Under the pieces are notes generated by a model, which saw only the letters and a program-made list of their open reading frames with translations, was not told the DNA's origin and did not search any database. From NCBI GenBank assembly GCA_027658995.1, contig JAQDQK010000018.1, forward strand, positions 1 to 64,000: a DNA stretch of 64,000 bases. Direction: 5' to 3'. The stretch comes from Propionibacteriaceae bacterium AM104-82. GTDB lineage: Bacteria; Actinomycetota; Actinomycetes; Propionibacteriales; Propionibacteriaceae. The position numbers and the translations under genes are program-made. Of this stretch, positions 33,586 to 42,528 are shown in pieces (position 1 is the stretch's first letter; each line of letters begins with the position of its first letter).

Positions 33586-35246
33586 GCGCCTCGGCGCAGC
33601 GCCTTGACGACCTCCGCGTCGGAGCGGGCGATGGCGTCCGCGTCGCCGACGACGATCAACCGGTCGGTCGCCCGGGACAGCCCCACATAGATGCGCTCCC
33701 GGAACCGGTCCTTGGTGCCGTCCTCGTTCACGCACAACACGATGGCCCGCCGCTCGAGGCCCTTGAAGCCAAGCACGTGCCCATAGAAGACGAGGTCGGG
33801 ATCGTCGAACGTCGCCCAGTAGCCGTCCTGGCCGTCGTGCTCCTGGCGCGAGGTCTGCTCGGGGTGACGACGCCCGGTCGTCAACAACGCGATGCTGCCA
33901 GGCGACCAGCCCTCGTCGAGCAGCGACTCGACCTGGTCGTCTGCCACGTCCATCGCGTCGTCGACGGAGGTGGGAACGAAGACGACCTCCGGCCCGTCAC
34001 CGCCCTTCAACCGCATCCCCGACGGGGCGAGCGGGTGGAAGACCTCCGCGATCTGTCTGGTGTTGCGAAGGTTGTGATCCAGCATCAGCGGCACGAGCGG
34101 CACGGGCGGGTTCCCGAACCGCTGGAACAGTCGCTGGTTCGCGTCGGAGTACAGGAAGAGCCCGCCGTCGGCCTCGTCGCGCAGTGCGGCGAGCAGCGGG
34201 GACCACCAACTCTCCGCGAAGTCCTGCGCCTCGTCGACGACGAACGCGTCGAACCGCTCGCCAGGGGGCAGTTGCGCAGCGCGCTCGGACATCAGCAAGG
34301 GGAGGTGGACCTCCCAGAAGTCCGGGTCGTCGCGCGAACCCGACTCGATGCCCCACTTGTTGGCGAGCGCCTCGAAGGTCCCGACGAAGGCTGGGCGATG
34401 CTTGTAGTTCCACCCGGCGACCTCGCGCCGGAAGTGACTTGCCAGGCCGAGCGAATAGCACAGCAGCGCGACGCGCTCGGCCTTTCGTCCGCTGCGACCC
34501 CGCGCGAGTTGACGTGCCTGGGTGAGCGCGAGGACGGTCTTGCCGCTGCCCGCCCCGCCGCGGACCTCGACGCGCCGCAGCAGCCTCGTCACATCCAGGA
34601 TCAGGGCCTGCTCCTGAGTCAATCGGTCGGCGCGGTCCTGCCGCTCGTCGGACTCGCCCTCGACATCGGGCGCTGCCAGGGATCCCTTGCTCGTCAGGAT
34701 CTCGACGATCAACGCGCAGGCCGCCTCGTCGGGGGCCTTGACCGAGTCCCTGGCCACGCCGCGGACCCGCTGCGCGAGGTCGTCCTGATCGGTCTTGTCG
34801 TGGATCATCCACCGCGGGCAGTCGGGGAGGTGGAACGCCTCGTCGAGCGCCGTGTAGGGGGCCACCACCGTGTGGGCCATGCGGAACTGTCCGTGCGAGG
34901 AGGCCTTCCACCGCGGGTCGCTCTGGACGTAGTCGCGGATGGCGTAACGGGCGTTGCGGGCCTGGTCCACCGGGGAGATCGGCACCTCCCGGCCTTCCCT
35001 CTCGCGCCACATGTACCACTGCCCGCCGCGGCACGTCGTTCCCGAGCCCTTGACCTCGATGACGATCACGCCGACGCCGGGCAGCACGGCGATCAGGTCG
35101 GCCTCGTGGTCCTTGTCCGCGTCGGTGAGGCGGTAGTTGGCGATCAGCGCGTCCTCGGGGCGCAGCGTATCCCGTAGTCGTCGCCACACCGCTTCCTCCG
35201 ACATCGTCTGGAACTGGGGATCCTTGGGAAACAGCAGCGGCGCCAT
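33561..35246 (-). CDS. NERD-domain UvrD/Rep-type helicase
   Basis: This 561-residue protein begins with a NERD nuclease-related domain (residues about 15-130: DHEADLIAVLPGVGVIVIEVKG, including the E-V-K core). A superfamily 1 helicase follows: Walker A EVRGGAGSGKTVLAL, Walker B FDAFVVDEAQDF, LDHNLRNTRQIAE, HVLGFKGLERRAIVL and YVGLSRATDRLIVVG. It probably processes DNA ends or damaged DNA. It is shorter than UvrD because the accessory subdomains are reduced. It is convergent and slightly overlapping with the MFS gene. Confidence 0.88.
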   Translation of the reverse strand: MAPLLFPKDPQFQTMSEEAVWRRLRDTLRPEDALIANYRLTDADKDHEADLIAVLPGVGVIVIEVKGSGTTCRGGQWYMWREREGREVPISPVDQARNARYAIRDYVQSDPRWKASSHGQFRMAHTVVAPYTALDEAFHLPDCPRWMIHDKTDQDDLAQRVRGVARDSVKAPDEAACALIVEILTSKGSLAAPDVEGESDERQDRADRLTQEQALILDVTRLLRRVEVRGGAGSGKTVLALTQARQLARGRSGRKAERVALLCYSLGLASHFRREVAGWNYKHRPAFVGTFEALANKWGIESGSRDDPDFWEVHLPLLMSERAAQLPPGERFDAFVVDEAQDFAESWWSPLLAALRDEADGGLFLYSDANQRLFQRFGNPPVPLVPLMLDHNLRNTRQIAEVFHPLAPSGMRLKGGDGPEVVFVPTSVDDAMDVADDQVESLLDEGWSPGSIALLTTGRRHPEQTSRQEHDGQDGYWATFDDPDLVFYGHVLGFKGLERRAIVLCVNEDGTKDRFRERIYVGLSRATDRLIVVGDADAIARSDAEVVKALRRGAQPAASTT

Positions 35247-35288
35247 GGGCTCACGGTAGCGGCGAACGGTGAGCGATTCTTGACCCAG

Positions 35289-35311
35289 GTTTGTAAAAGT
35301 AGTTTCCTAAC
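35289..35311. promoter_or_regulatory. Imperfect dyad, candidate ROK operator
   Basis: GTTTGTAAA (35289-35297) and TTTCCTAAC (35303-35311) match as inverted half-sites at seven of nine positions around AGTAG. It is AT-rich in a GC-rich background and lies 46 bases before the alpha-galactosidase/ROK operon. Confidence 0.4.
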
Positions 35312-35356
35312 CGTGGACGGCGCCGATGGCGCCGACGCCAGAGAGATCGGAGCACC

Positions 35357-36844
35357 GTGCGCGACCCCCTTCCCATCCACCACGGCGGCCGCGTGGTCGC
35401 CGGCCCGTCCGAGGTCGTCCCCGGCGTCGAGGAGTCGGTGATCGAGGCCGCCAGGATCGCCCTGCTGCACGGCATCGCCGAGGGGGAGGTGTACCGCAAC
35501 GGGCAGAACTCCTGGTCTCCCGCGGGCTGGCGCCGGATCGACGAGGAACCCCTGCGCGTGCTGCGGGCCGACCGCCTGCAGACGGCCGACGATCCGGCCC
35601 ACCATGACGTCGTCCGGCACCATTCCTCGTGGGTGATGGTCGTCACCGGCGAGAACGGGAGCGTGCTGCTCGGCTGCCTGGACGGTGAGACCCCGCGCCT
35701 GCGCGCGGACACCGACGTCCTGACCGGTTGGACCGAGACCGGCCGGCCCGGAACCTGGCTGCTGCTGCGCGGGACCGAGCAGGACGTGCTCGCCAGGTAC
35801 AGGGACCTGCTCGCCGACAGGTACGGGGCGATGACGGCCGACCCCGGCGCCGTGTGGTGCTCCTGGTACTCGCTGTACGAGGGCGTCTCGCAGGTGTTGC
35901 TCGACGACATCGTTCCTGAACTGCCCGGCCTCGGCTTCGACACGGTGCAGATCGACGACGGCTGGGAGCGCATCGTCGGCGACTGGCGGCCCAACGACAA
36001 GTTCCCGGGTGGCATGCGCGCCACCGCGGACGGGATCGCCGAGGCGGGCCTCCGCCCCGGCCTGTGGATCGCGCCGTTCATCGCCCTGCCCGGGTCCGAG
36101 ATCGTCGAGCGGCACCCAGAGATGCTGCTGCGCGACGGGAACGGCGACCCCGTACGGGCCGGAGAGAACTGGGGCAGTCACTACTACACGTTCGACTTCA
36201 CCCGCGCCGACGCCCGCGACCACCTCGTGGAGACCGTCCGCCGCGCCGTCGACGACTGGGGCTTCACGTACCTGAAACTCGACTTCATCAACGCGGGCGC
36301 CGTGGCGGGGCGGCGCAGCGTCGACATTGATCGGGAGGCCGCCTACCGCCAGGCCATCGCGACCATCCGCGCCGCCGTCGGAGACGATGTGTTCCTGCTC
36401 GGGTCGGGCGCGCCGATCTTCCCGTCGCTCGGCATCCTCGACGCCGTCCGCACCGGCCCCGACGTCGCGCCGTTGTGGAGCCACTTTGTCGTCACGGAAC
36501 CGACCGATGCGCTGGGCCGCAACGCGCTGGTCAACGCGGCGAACCGGCTGTGGCTGAGGGGCCTCATCGGCCTCGACCCCGATGTCGTCTACTTCCAGCG
36601 GAGGCAGAACCTGCTCACCCCGGAGCGGCGGCAGTGGCTCCTCGACTGCGCCACCCTTTCCGGGTTCCGCGCGGTCTCGGACCTGCCCGACTGGCTCGAA
36701 CCGGCCGACCGCGACGCGGTGCGCGACTACCTGGCCTCCCGGCCAAGCACGCGCCAACTCTCCAGATACCGCCACGCCATCGACGAGCGGATCGTGGACT
36801 TCTCCGCCGCCGTCGACGGACTCCCCGGGCCCTACCCGCTCTGA
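35357..36844 (+). CDS. GH36 alpha-galactosidase
   Basis: This 495-residue enzyme resembles the short GH36 alpha-galactosidases of the Thermotoga GalA type rather than the 700-residue group. The (beta/alpha)8 domain has VWCSWYSLYEG, FDTVQIDDGWE, GLWIAPFIA and YLKLDF with the likely nucleophile Asp309. GPDVAPLW and SGFRAVSDLPDW follow, with Asp442 as likely acid/base. An N-terminal beta domain contains EVYRNGQNSWSPAG. It would release alpha-linked galactose from raffinose-type sugars. No signal peptide is present, so it is cytoplasmic. GGAG precedes GTG 35357. The ROK regulator gene follows directly. Confidence 0.87.
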   Translation: MRDPLPIHHGGRVVAGPSEVVPGVEESVIEAARIALLHGIAEGEVYRNGQNSWSPAGWRRIDEEPLRVLRADRLQTADDPAHHDVVRHHSSWVMVVTGENGSVLLGCLDGETPRLRADTDVLTGWTETGRPGTWLLLRGTEQDVLARYRDLLADRYGAMTADPGAVWCSWYSLYEGVSQVLLDDIVPELPGLGFDTVQIDDGWERIVGDWRPNDKFPGGMRATADGIAEAGLRPGLWIAPFIALPGSEIVERHPEMLLRDGNGDPVRAGENWGSHYYTFDFTRADARDHLVETVRRAVDDWGFTYLKLDFINAGAVAGRRSVDIDREAAYRQAIATIRAAVGDDVFLLGSGAPIFPSLGILDAVRTGPDVAPLWSHFVVTEPTDALGRNALVNAANRLWLRGLIGLDPDVVYFQRRQNLLTPERRQWLLDCATLSGFRAVSDLPDWLEPADRDAVRDYLASRPSTRQLSRYRHAIDERIVDFSAAVDGLPGPYPL

Positions 36845-36845
36845 C

Positions 36846-37973
36846 ATGGCGCGCTCGCTCGACAGCGGCCACGTCCGCCGGTTCAACATCCACCTGGTGC
36901 TGCGGCACCTGCGCGGGGCCGAGGAGTCGACCACCAGCGAGGCGGCGCACATGACGGGCCTGTCGAGGCCGAGCGTGAACGGTGCGCTCGCGGAACTCGA
37001 GCGGCTCGGCTGGGCCGCGCCGGTCGGGGTCGCGACGACCGACCGTGGTGGCCGGCCTGCCCGCCGCTACCGCTTCCGCGCCGAGGCGGGCCTGCTGGTC
37101 GGCGTCGACATCGGCGTGCACCGCGTCCGCGTGGTGATCGGCGACCTGTCGGGACGTCTTCTCGACGAGGGCTCCGCCGAGGTCGCACCGGAGGCGCTGC
37201 CTGATGAGCGCCTCGCCGTCGTCGACTCGCTCGTCGACGCCCTGGTGCAGGACCCTGGACGGATCTGGGCGTTGGGCGTGGCCGTGACTGGGCCCGTCGA
37301 CTCTGCGGGTCGCACGAGGCTGTTCAGCCCGCTGCCCGGCTGGGCCGACGTCGACCTGGCGCAACGGTTCGGGGGCAGGTTCGGTTGCCCGGTGCTGGTC
37401 GGCAACGACGCCAAGGTCGCGCTGCTCGCCGAACGCGAGTGGGGTGTCGCAAGGGGCGTCGAAGACGTCGCGTTCGTGCTCGCGGGCGCACGGATCGGCG
37501 CGGCGGCCACCGTCGGTGGGGTGCTGCTGCGCGGGCACGGGGGAGCGGCCGGCGAGGTCGGCGCGCTTCCCGCGGTGCGGTGGGGTCGCGCGGTCCGCGA
37601 CCTGGTGGGCACCGAGGCTGCGCTCGCTCCCGGCATGGTCGACGCGTTCCGCGCCGCGGCCGACGGCGATCGCGGGGCGCTCGGCCGGGTCGAGAGGTTC
37701 GCCGACGACGTCGCGACGGGCGCCGCTGCCGTAGCTCTCATGCTCGACCCCGAGGTGCTCGTCATCGGCGGCGGGGCCGCGGCGTTCGCGGACCTGTGGG
37801 TGCCCCGGTTCACGGCGAGCCTCGCGACGCAGGTGCTCCGGATGCCGCAGGTGAGGGTCTCGACGCTCGACGGCTTCCACGTCGCGCGTGGCGCGTTCCG
37901 GTTGGCGATGCTCGACATCGAGCGAAGGTTCTTCGGCGAGGAGTTGGTCGCGGCAGGCCCGGCCCGCCCTTAA
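36846..37973 (+). CDS. ROK-family transcriptional regulator
   Basis: This 375-residue protein has an N-terminal winged helix (SEAAHMTGLSRPSVNGALAELERLGWA) followed by a ROK sugar-kinase-like domain (LLVGVDIGVHRVRVVIGDLSG, GVAVTGPVD, LVGNDAKVALLAE). The ATP/sugar site is degenerate: AGARIGAA replaces the Gly-rich GxGIGGG, and the Zn-binding CxCGxxGC cluster after GEVGALP is absent. It is therefore a regulator, not a kinase. It starts one base after the alpha-galactosidase stop and probably represses that operon. Confidence 0.85.
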   Translation: MARSLDSGHVRRFNIHLVLRHLRGAEESTTSEAAHMTGLSRPSVNGALAELERLGWAAPVGVATTDRGGRPARRYRFRAEAGLLVGVDIGVHRVRVVIGDLSGRLLDEGSAEVAPEALPDERLAVVDSLVDALVQDPGRIWALGVAVTGPVDSAGRTRLFSPLPGWADVDLAQRFGGRFGCPVLVGNDAKVALLAEREWGVARGVEDVAFVLAGARIGAAATVGGVLLRGHGGAAGEVGALPAVRWGRAVRDLVGTEAALAPGMVDAFRAAADGDRGALGRVERFADDVATGAAAVALMLDPEVLVIGGGAAAFADLWVPRFTASLATQVLRMPQVRVSTLDGFHVARGAFRLAMLDIERRFFGEELVAAGPARP

Positions 37974-38051
37974 CGGGTGGGTCCGAGGTGAACGGCGCAG
38001 GCTCGCCGAATGGCTCGTAGTGTGGGTTGTACCCGAAGATTTGGAGGATTC

Positions 38052-38477
38052 ATGTCCGTCACCAACAAGGCAACCACCACCTGGCGCGGCTCCCTGTTCG
38101 AGGGCTCGGGCGACGTCGCCTTCGACTCGTCCCACCTCGGCACCTTCCCCATCAACTGGAAGGCCCGCAGCGAGGGCTCCGACTCGACCACCACCCCCGA
38201 AGAACTGATCGCGGCCGCCCACGCGTCGTGCTTCTCGATGGCGCTGTCCAACGGCCTCGCGCAGAACGGCACCCCGCCTGAGGAGGTCGTCACGACGGCC
38301 GAGGTCGGCTTCAAGCCCGGCGTCGGCATCACCGGCAGCCACCTGACCCTGAGGGCCGTCGTCCCGGGGTTGGACGAGCAGAAGTTCCAGGAGATTGCGG
38401 CCGACGCGAAGGCCAACTGCCCCGTGTCGCAGGCGCTGGCAGGCATCGAGATCACGCTCGACGCGACCCTCGCGTAA
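38052..38477 (+). CDS. osmC: OsmC-family peroxiredoxin
   Basis: This 141-residue protein reduces organic hydroperoxides. Both catalytic cysteines are present: AAHASCFSMAL (about residue 58) and AKANCPVSQAL (about residue 122). GGAGG precedes ATG 38052. A strong terminator follows, so it is monocistronic. Confidence 0.92.
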   Translation: MSVTNKATTTWRGSLFEGSGDVAFDSSHLGTFPINWKARSEGSDSTTTPEELIAAAHASCFSMALSNGLAQNGTPPEEVVTTAEVGFKPGVGITGSHLTLRAVVPGLDEQKFQEIAADAKANCPVSQALAGIEITLDATLA

Positions 38478-38520
38478 CGCCGTAAGGGACGCCGAAGATC
38501 GGCGACCTAACAATGCAAAT

Positions 38521-38549
38521 GGGGGCCGTCACTTGGGGTGACGGCCCCC
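38521..38549 (+). terminator. Intrinsic terminator of osmC
   Basis: GGGGGCCGTCAC (38521-38532) pairs perfectly with GTGACGGCCCCC (38538-38549) over a five-base loop, followed by GTTTCC. Confidence 0.8.
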
Positions 38550-38623
38550 GTTTCCGCGATGTTCGCGAGCCCGCAACCCGGGCGTCGTCGTTCGTTGGGA
38601 ATGCGCTCCTAGCGTCCGCCTCA

Positions 38624-38640
38624 GTGGCCACAGCGGCCAC
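38624..38640. promoter_or_regulatory. Perfect dyad before an ABC importer operon
   Basis: GTGGCC and GGCCAC form a perfect six-base inverted repeat around ACAGC, 20 bases before the binding-protein start. It could be an operator or an mRNA hairpin; GC-rich background makes chance occurrence possible. Confidence 0.3.
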
Positions 38641-38659
38641 GGCAGATCAAAGGATTCGC

Positions 38660-39796
38660 ATGCGCACCTACCGATCCCTCACCGCGGCAGCCTTCGCGGT
38701 GCTCGGACTCACCCTCTCCGCCTGTGGCGCGCCGTCGTCCGCGGACGAGGGCACGCCCTCCGGGTCGTCGAACACCGCAGCGGCCGCGTCGGCCACCTCC
38801 GCCGCCGACCTGGGCGGCATGGACAAGCTCGTCGTGGCCGCGAAGGCCGAGGGCCAGCTCAACGTCATCGCGCTCCCGCGCGACTGGGCCAACTACGGCG
38901 CCGTGATCGACGCGTTCAGCGCCAAGTACGGCATCACCGTCAACGAGCAGTCGCCCGATGCGTCCTCGAAGGAGGAGATCGCGGCCGCCGACGCCAACAA
39001 GGGCACCGACAAGGCGCCCGACGTGTTCGACCTCGGCACCAACATCGCCCTGACGTCGACCGACTACTTCGCGCCCTACCAGGTCGAGCAGTGGGACAAG
39101 ATCCCCGCCGGGAACAAGGAGGCCACCGGCCTCTGGGTCAACGACTACACCGGCGTCATGGTGGTCGGCTACAACAAGACCAAGTTCGGCGAGCTCACCT
39201 CGCTCGACCAACTCACCGACGCGAAGTTCGCGGGCACCGTCGCGCTCAACGGCAAGCCCGCCGAGGCGGGCGCAGCGTTCAACGGCTTCATGCTTGCCAA
39301 CCTGGCCAATGGCGGGACCTTCGATGACGGAACGGCGGGACTTGCCTACTTCACGAAGCTGAACGAGGCCAAGACCCTCAACCTGACCGACGTCACCCCC
39401 GGCACCATCGAGGCCGGCGAGCACGGCGTCGTCTTCGACTGGTCCTACAACATGGTTCCGGTCGCGGCCTCCCTCAAGGAGCAGGGCGTCGAGTGGGCGA
39501 CGTTCCTCCCCGAGGACATCGCCGTCGGCTCGTACTACAACCAGGCCGTGAACAAGGACGCCCCGCACCCCGCCGCCGCGCGGCTGTGGCAGGAGTTCCT
39601 GTTCTCGGCAGAGGCACAGAACCTCTGGGCCGAGGGTGGCGCGCTTCCCGTGCTCGCCCCCGAGTTTGAGGGCGACTTCTCCGACGCGGCAAAGGCCGCC
39701 GTCCCGCAGGTGAGCGACCTCCGCTCGCCCACCACCGAGCAGGCCGACGCCATGACGACGTTCCTGCAGGACAACTGGGACTCGGCGATCTCCTGA
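38660..39796 (+). CDS. ABC solute-binding lipoprotein, PotD-like
   Basis: This 378-residue protein has a lipoprotein signal with Cys in LTLSACGAPSS (about residue 22), then a Ser/Ala-rich linker and a type II periplasmic-binding fold (LNVIALPRDWANYGAVIDAF, DVFDLGTNIAL, VVFDWSYNMVPVAASL). The family covers polyamine, phosphonate and ferric binding proteins. No iron-binding tyrosine pair can be assigned by eye, so polyamine-like or organophosphonate substrates are as likely. AAAGGAT precedes ATG 38660. It is the first of four clustered importer genes. Confidence 0.82.
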   Translation: MRTYRSLTAAAFAVLGLTLSACGAPSSADEGTPSGSSNTAAAASATSAADLGGMDKLVVAAKAEGQLNVIALPRDWANYGAVIDAFSAKYGITVNEQSPDASSKEEIAAADANKGTDKAPDVFDLGTNIALTSTDYFAPYQVEQWDKIPAGNKEATGLWVNDYTGVMVVGYNKTKFGELTSLDQLTDAKFAGTVALNGKPAEAGAAFNGFMLANLANGGTFDDGTAGLAYFTKLNEAKTLNLTDVTPGTIEAGEHGVVFDWSYNMVPVAASLKEQGVEWATFLPEDIAVGSYYNQAVNKDAPHPAAARLWQEFLFSAEAQNLWAEGGALPVLAPEFEGDFSDAAKAAVPQVSDLRSPTTEQADAMTTFLQDNWDSAIS

Positions 39797-39798
39797 TC

Positions 39799-40671
39799 AT
39801 GTCGACCCCTCCGACGGTGGCGCGCGCCGTCCGGAACCTCCGCGACGGCGCCGCCACCCTTCCCTTCTTCGGGTACCTGACCCTGTTCCTGTTCCTACCG
39901 ACCGTGTTCGTCGTCCTCGGCGCGTTCCGCACCCGCGAGGGGGCGTTCACCCTCGACCCGGTGGGCAGGCTGCTGCAGCCCGCGACGCTGCAGATCTTCC
40001 TGACCACCGCCTGGCTCAGCGCCGCTTCTGCCCTGATCGGCGCGGCGGTGGGCGGCGCGGCGGCCTACGCGCTGTCGACAACCTCGCCCACAGGCCTGAC
40101 CCGCCGCGTGTTCACGGCCGTGTGCAGCGTGCTCGCGCAGTTCGGCGGCGTGATGCTCGCCTTCTCGTTCATCGCGGTGCTCGGCAAGTTCGGCAACCTC
40201 ACCAGGCTGCTCGCCGACGTCTTCGGTGTCGCGGTGCCCGGCGACTTCCTCGCGTCGATCCCTGGCCTGATCGTCGTCTACTCGTACTTCCAGATCCCGC
40301 TGATGGTCATCGTGTTCCTGCCCGCCGTCGACGGGCTGCGACCAGAGTGGCGCGCAGCGACCGCCAACCTCGGCGGCTCCGGGTTGACGTACTGGGCGAG
40401 GGTCGCCGTCCCGATCCTCGCGCCCAGCTTCCTCGGCTGCCTGCTGCTGCTGTTCGCCAACGCCTTCTCCGCCTATGCGACCGCCGCGGCGCTCATCTCG
40501 CAGCGCACCATCATCGTGCCGATGGCGATCGAGGGCGCGATCCGCAACGAGAACAACGCCGGGATGGACGCCTACGCGCAGGCCCTTGCCACCGGGATGA
40601 TCGTGGTCGTCGCGCTCGTGATGGGCGGCTACGCCCTCATCCAGCGCCGCGCGACGAGGTGGCAGCGGTGA
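39799..40671 (+). CDS. ABC permease, PotB-like
   Basis: This 290-residue protein has six membrane helices. The EAA-type loop is RPEWRAATANLGGSGLTYWARVAVPIL. It starts two bases after the binding-protein stop and overlaps the next permease gene by GTGA. Confidence 0.85.
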   Translation: MSTPPTVARAVRNLRDGAATLPFFGYLTLFLFLPTVFVVLGAFRTREGAFTLDPVGRLLQPATLQIFLTTAWLSAASALIGAAVGGAAAYALSTTSPTGLTRRVFTAVCSVLAQFGGVMLAFSFIAVLGKFGNLTRLLADVFGVAVPGDFLASIPGLIVVYSYFQIPLMVIVFLPAVDGLRPEWRAATANLGGSGLTYWARVAVPILAPSFLGCLLLLFANAFSAYATAAALISQRTIIVPMAIEGAIRNENNAGMDAYAQALATGMIVVVALVMGGYALIQRRATRWQR

Positions 40672-41450
40672 GGCGCCGAGGCTGGGGTCCGGTCGCGATC
40701 CTCGTGCTGGTCTCGCTGTTCCTGGCGTACCCGCTCTACGCGTTGTTCGAGTTCTCCGTGCGCTTCCCGCTGACCGGGAAGGTGTCCTTCGACGCCTGGG
40801 CCAAGCTGTTCGGCGGCACCGACCAGAGCCGACTCGCGCCGCTCTATCAGGGCGCGCTCAACTCGCTCCTGATCGCCGCCCTTACCGTCGTCCTCGCCCT
40901 CGCGGTGCTGCTTCCGACCATGATCTGGGTGCGGCTGCGCCTGCCGAGGCTGTCGCGGATCGTCGAGTTCTGCGCACTGCTCCCGCTCACGCTTCCGGCG
41001 ATCGTGCTCGTCGTCGGCCTTGTGCCTATCTACCGGTTCATCTCGACGACGCTCAGCACCGACGCCGTCTGGCTGTGTTTCGCGTACGTGATCCTGGTGC
41101 TGCCGTTCGCCTACCGCGCGCTCGACTCGGGGCTCAACGCCATCGATCTGCGCACCCTCGCGACGGCGGCGCGGTCAATGGGCGCGTCGTGGCCGGTGGT
41201 CATGTTGCGCGTGGTCCTCCCCAACCTGCGCACCGCGATCGCGTCGGCCGCGTTCATCTCCGTAGCCGTCGTCCTCGGCGAATTCACCATCGCCCGGATG
41301 CTGGCCCGCGAGACGCTCCAAACCGGCGTGATGCTCGTCAACCAGGCGGCCCCTCAGGTCGCCGCCGCCGTCTCGCTGCTGTCACTGCTGTTCGGCATCG
41401 TGCTGCTGGTCGGCATCAGCCTCCTCACCAACCGTCGTCACTCCCGATAG
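40668..41450 (+). CDS. ABC permease, PotC-like
   Basis: This 260-residue protein has six membrane helices. The ATPase-docking loop is DLRTLATAARSMGASWPVVMLRVVLPNL. GTG 40668 overlaps the upstream stop, and only this start gives a membrane protein of the expected size. Confidence 0.85.
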   Translation: MRRRGWGPVAILVLVSLFLAYPLYALFEFSVRFPLTGKVSFDAWAKLFGGTDQSRLAPLYQGALNSLLIAALTVVLALAVLLPTMIWVRLRLPRLSRIVEFCALLPLTLPAIVLVVGLVPIYRFISTTLSTDAVWLCFAYVILVLPFAYRALDSGLNAIDLRTLATAARSMGASWPVVMLRVVLPNLRTAIASAAFISVAVVLGEFTIARMLARETLQTGVMLVNQAAPQVAAAVSLLSLLFGIVLLVGISLLTNRRHSR

Positions 41451-41457
41451 GCCTCTC

Positions 41458-42501
41458 GTGTCCCACCACAGCGCCGCATCCGTCGCGATGCGCACCATCA
41501 ACCGCAGCTTCGGAACCGTCCGGGCCCTCGACGACTTCTCGCTGGAGATCCGCCCGGGCGAACTCGTCGCCCTGCTGGGCCCGTCGGGCTGCGGAAAGAC
41601 CACCGCGCTGCGCGTGCTGGCGGGCCTCGAGGACTGCGACTCGGGATCGGTCGTGGTCGGCGACCGCGACATCACGGCACTGCCTGCCAATAAGCGCAAC
41701 ATGTCGATGGTGTTCCAGAGCTACTCGCTGTTCCCGCACCTGAGCGTCGAGGGCAACCTCGACTTCGCGCTGTCGATGCGCAAGGTCGCCCGGCCCAAGC
41801 GCGCAGCCATCATCCGTGAGCACCTCGACCTTGTCGAACTCGGCGCCATGGCCAAGCGCTTCCCACACGAACTCTCCGGCGGGCAGCAACAGCGGGTCGC
41901 GCTAGCCCGGGCGTTGGCGTCGCGTCCCGACGTGCTGCTGCTGGACGAGCCGCTGTCGGCGCTCGACGCGAAGGTGCGGGTCCAGTTGCGTGACCAGATC
42001 CGTCGGATCCAACTCGAACTCGGCACCACGACGCTGTTCGTGACCCACGACCAGGCGGAGGCCCTCGCGATGGCGGACCGCGTCGGCGTGATGCGCAGCG
42101 GACGGATCGAGCAGTTGAGCGCCCCTCAGGACCTGTACGAGCGGCCCACCTCCGACTTCGTCGCGCGGTTCATCGGGTCGACCAACCCGCTGCCCGGCCG
42201 GGTCGCGGCTGGCTCGGTCCAGGTGCTCGGGCAGTGGCTGCCGACGCTTCCCGGATCGATCGACGAGGGCCAGGGCACCGCGCTGGTCCGCCCCGAGCGG
42301 GTCCTGCTCGGCGTCGGGGAGGAAGGGCACGAGGCGACGGTGCGTCAGGTGGCGTTCCTGGGCGACCGGGCGAGCGTGGTCGCCGAGTTGGCCGACGGGA
42401 CGACGATCCAGGCCCTGGTCCACACGCGCGATGCCGACGGCCTCAGCCACGGCGCCCCGGTGAGAGTCGCGCTCGACCCCTCCCCGGTGCTCGTCAACTA
42501 G
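41458..42501 (+). CDS. ABC importer ATPase, PotA-like
   Basis: This 347-residue protein has Walker A GPSGCGKTTALRV (about residue 42), Q-loop MVFQSYSLFPHLSV, signature LSGGQQQRVALARAL, Walker B VLLLDEPLSALDAK and switch His FVTHDQAEA. A C-terminal TOBE-type domain (TNPLPGRV onward) is typical of polyamine and ferric importers. It completes the binding protein-permease-permease-ATPase set. Confidence 0.92.
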   Translation: MSHHSAASVAMRTINRSFGTVRALDDFSLEIRPGELVALLGPSGCGKTTALRVLAGLEDCDSGSVVVGDRDITALPANKRNMSMVFQSYSLFPHLSVEGNLDFALSMRKVARPKRAAIIREHLDLVELGAMAKRFPHELSGGQQQRVALARALASRPDVLLLDEPLSALDAKVRVQLRDQIRRIQLELGTTTLFVTHDQAEALAMADRVGVMRSGRIEQLSAPQDLYERPTSDFVARFIGSTNPLPGRVAAGSVQVLGQWLPTLPGSIDEGQGTALVRPERVLLGVGEEGHEATVRQVAFLGDRASVVAELADGTTIQALVHTRDADGLSHGAPVRVALDPSPVLVN

Positions 42502-42513
42502 CTCCGAGCGGTG

Positions 42514-42528
42514 ATAAGGTTGCCTTAT
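42514..42528. promoter_or_regulatory. Autoregulatory dyad and -10 of the MNT-HEPN locus
   Basis: ATAAGG (42514-42519) and CCTTAT (42523-42528) form a perfect inverted repeat around TTG. It overlaps a -10-like TAAGGT and the ATG at 42527, so protein bound here would block both transcription and initiation; the mRNA is probably leaderless. Confidence 0.5.

Noticed and set aside
36846..37973. Calling the ROK protein a glucokinase
   Set aside because: It has an N-terminal winged helix and lacks the Gly-rich ATP loop, so it is a regulator.
38660..42501. Calling the second importer a ferric iron system
   Set aside because: The binding protein shows no assignable iron ligands and the family also covers polyamines and phosphonates, so only the general transporter type is supported.
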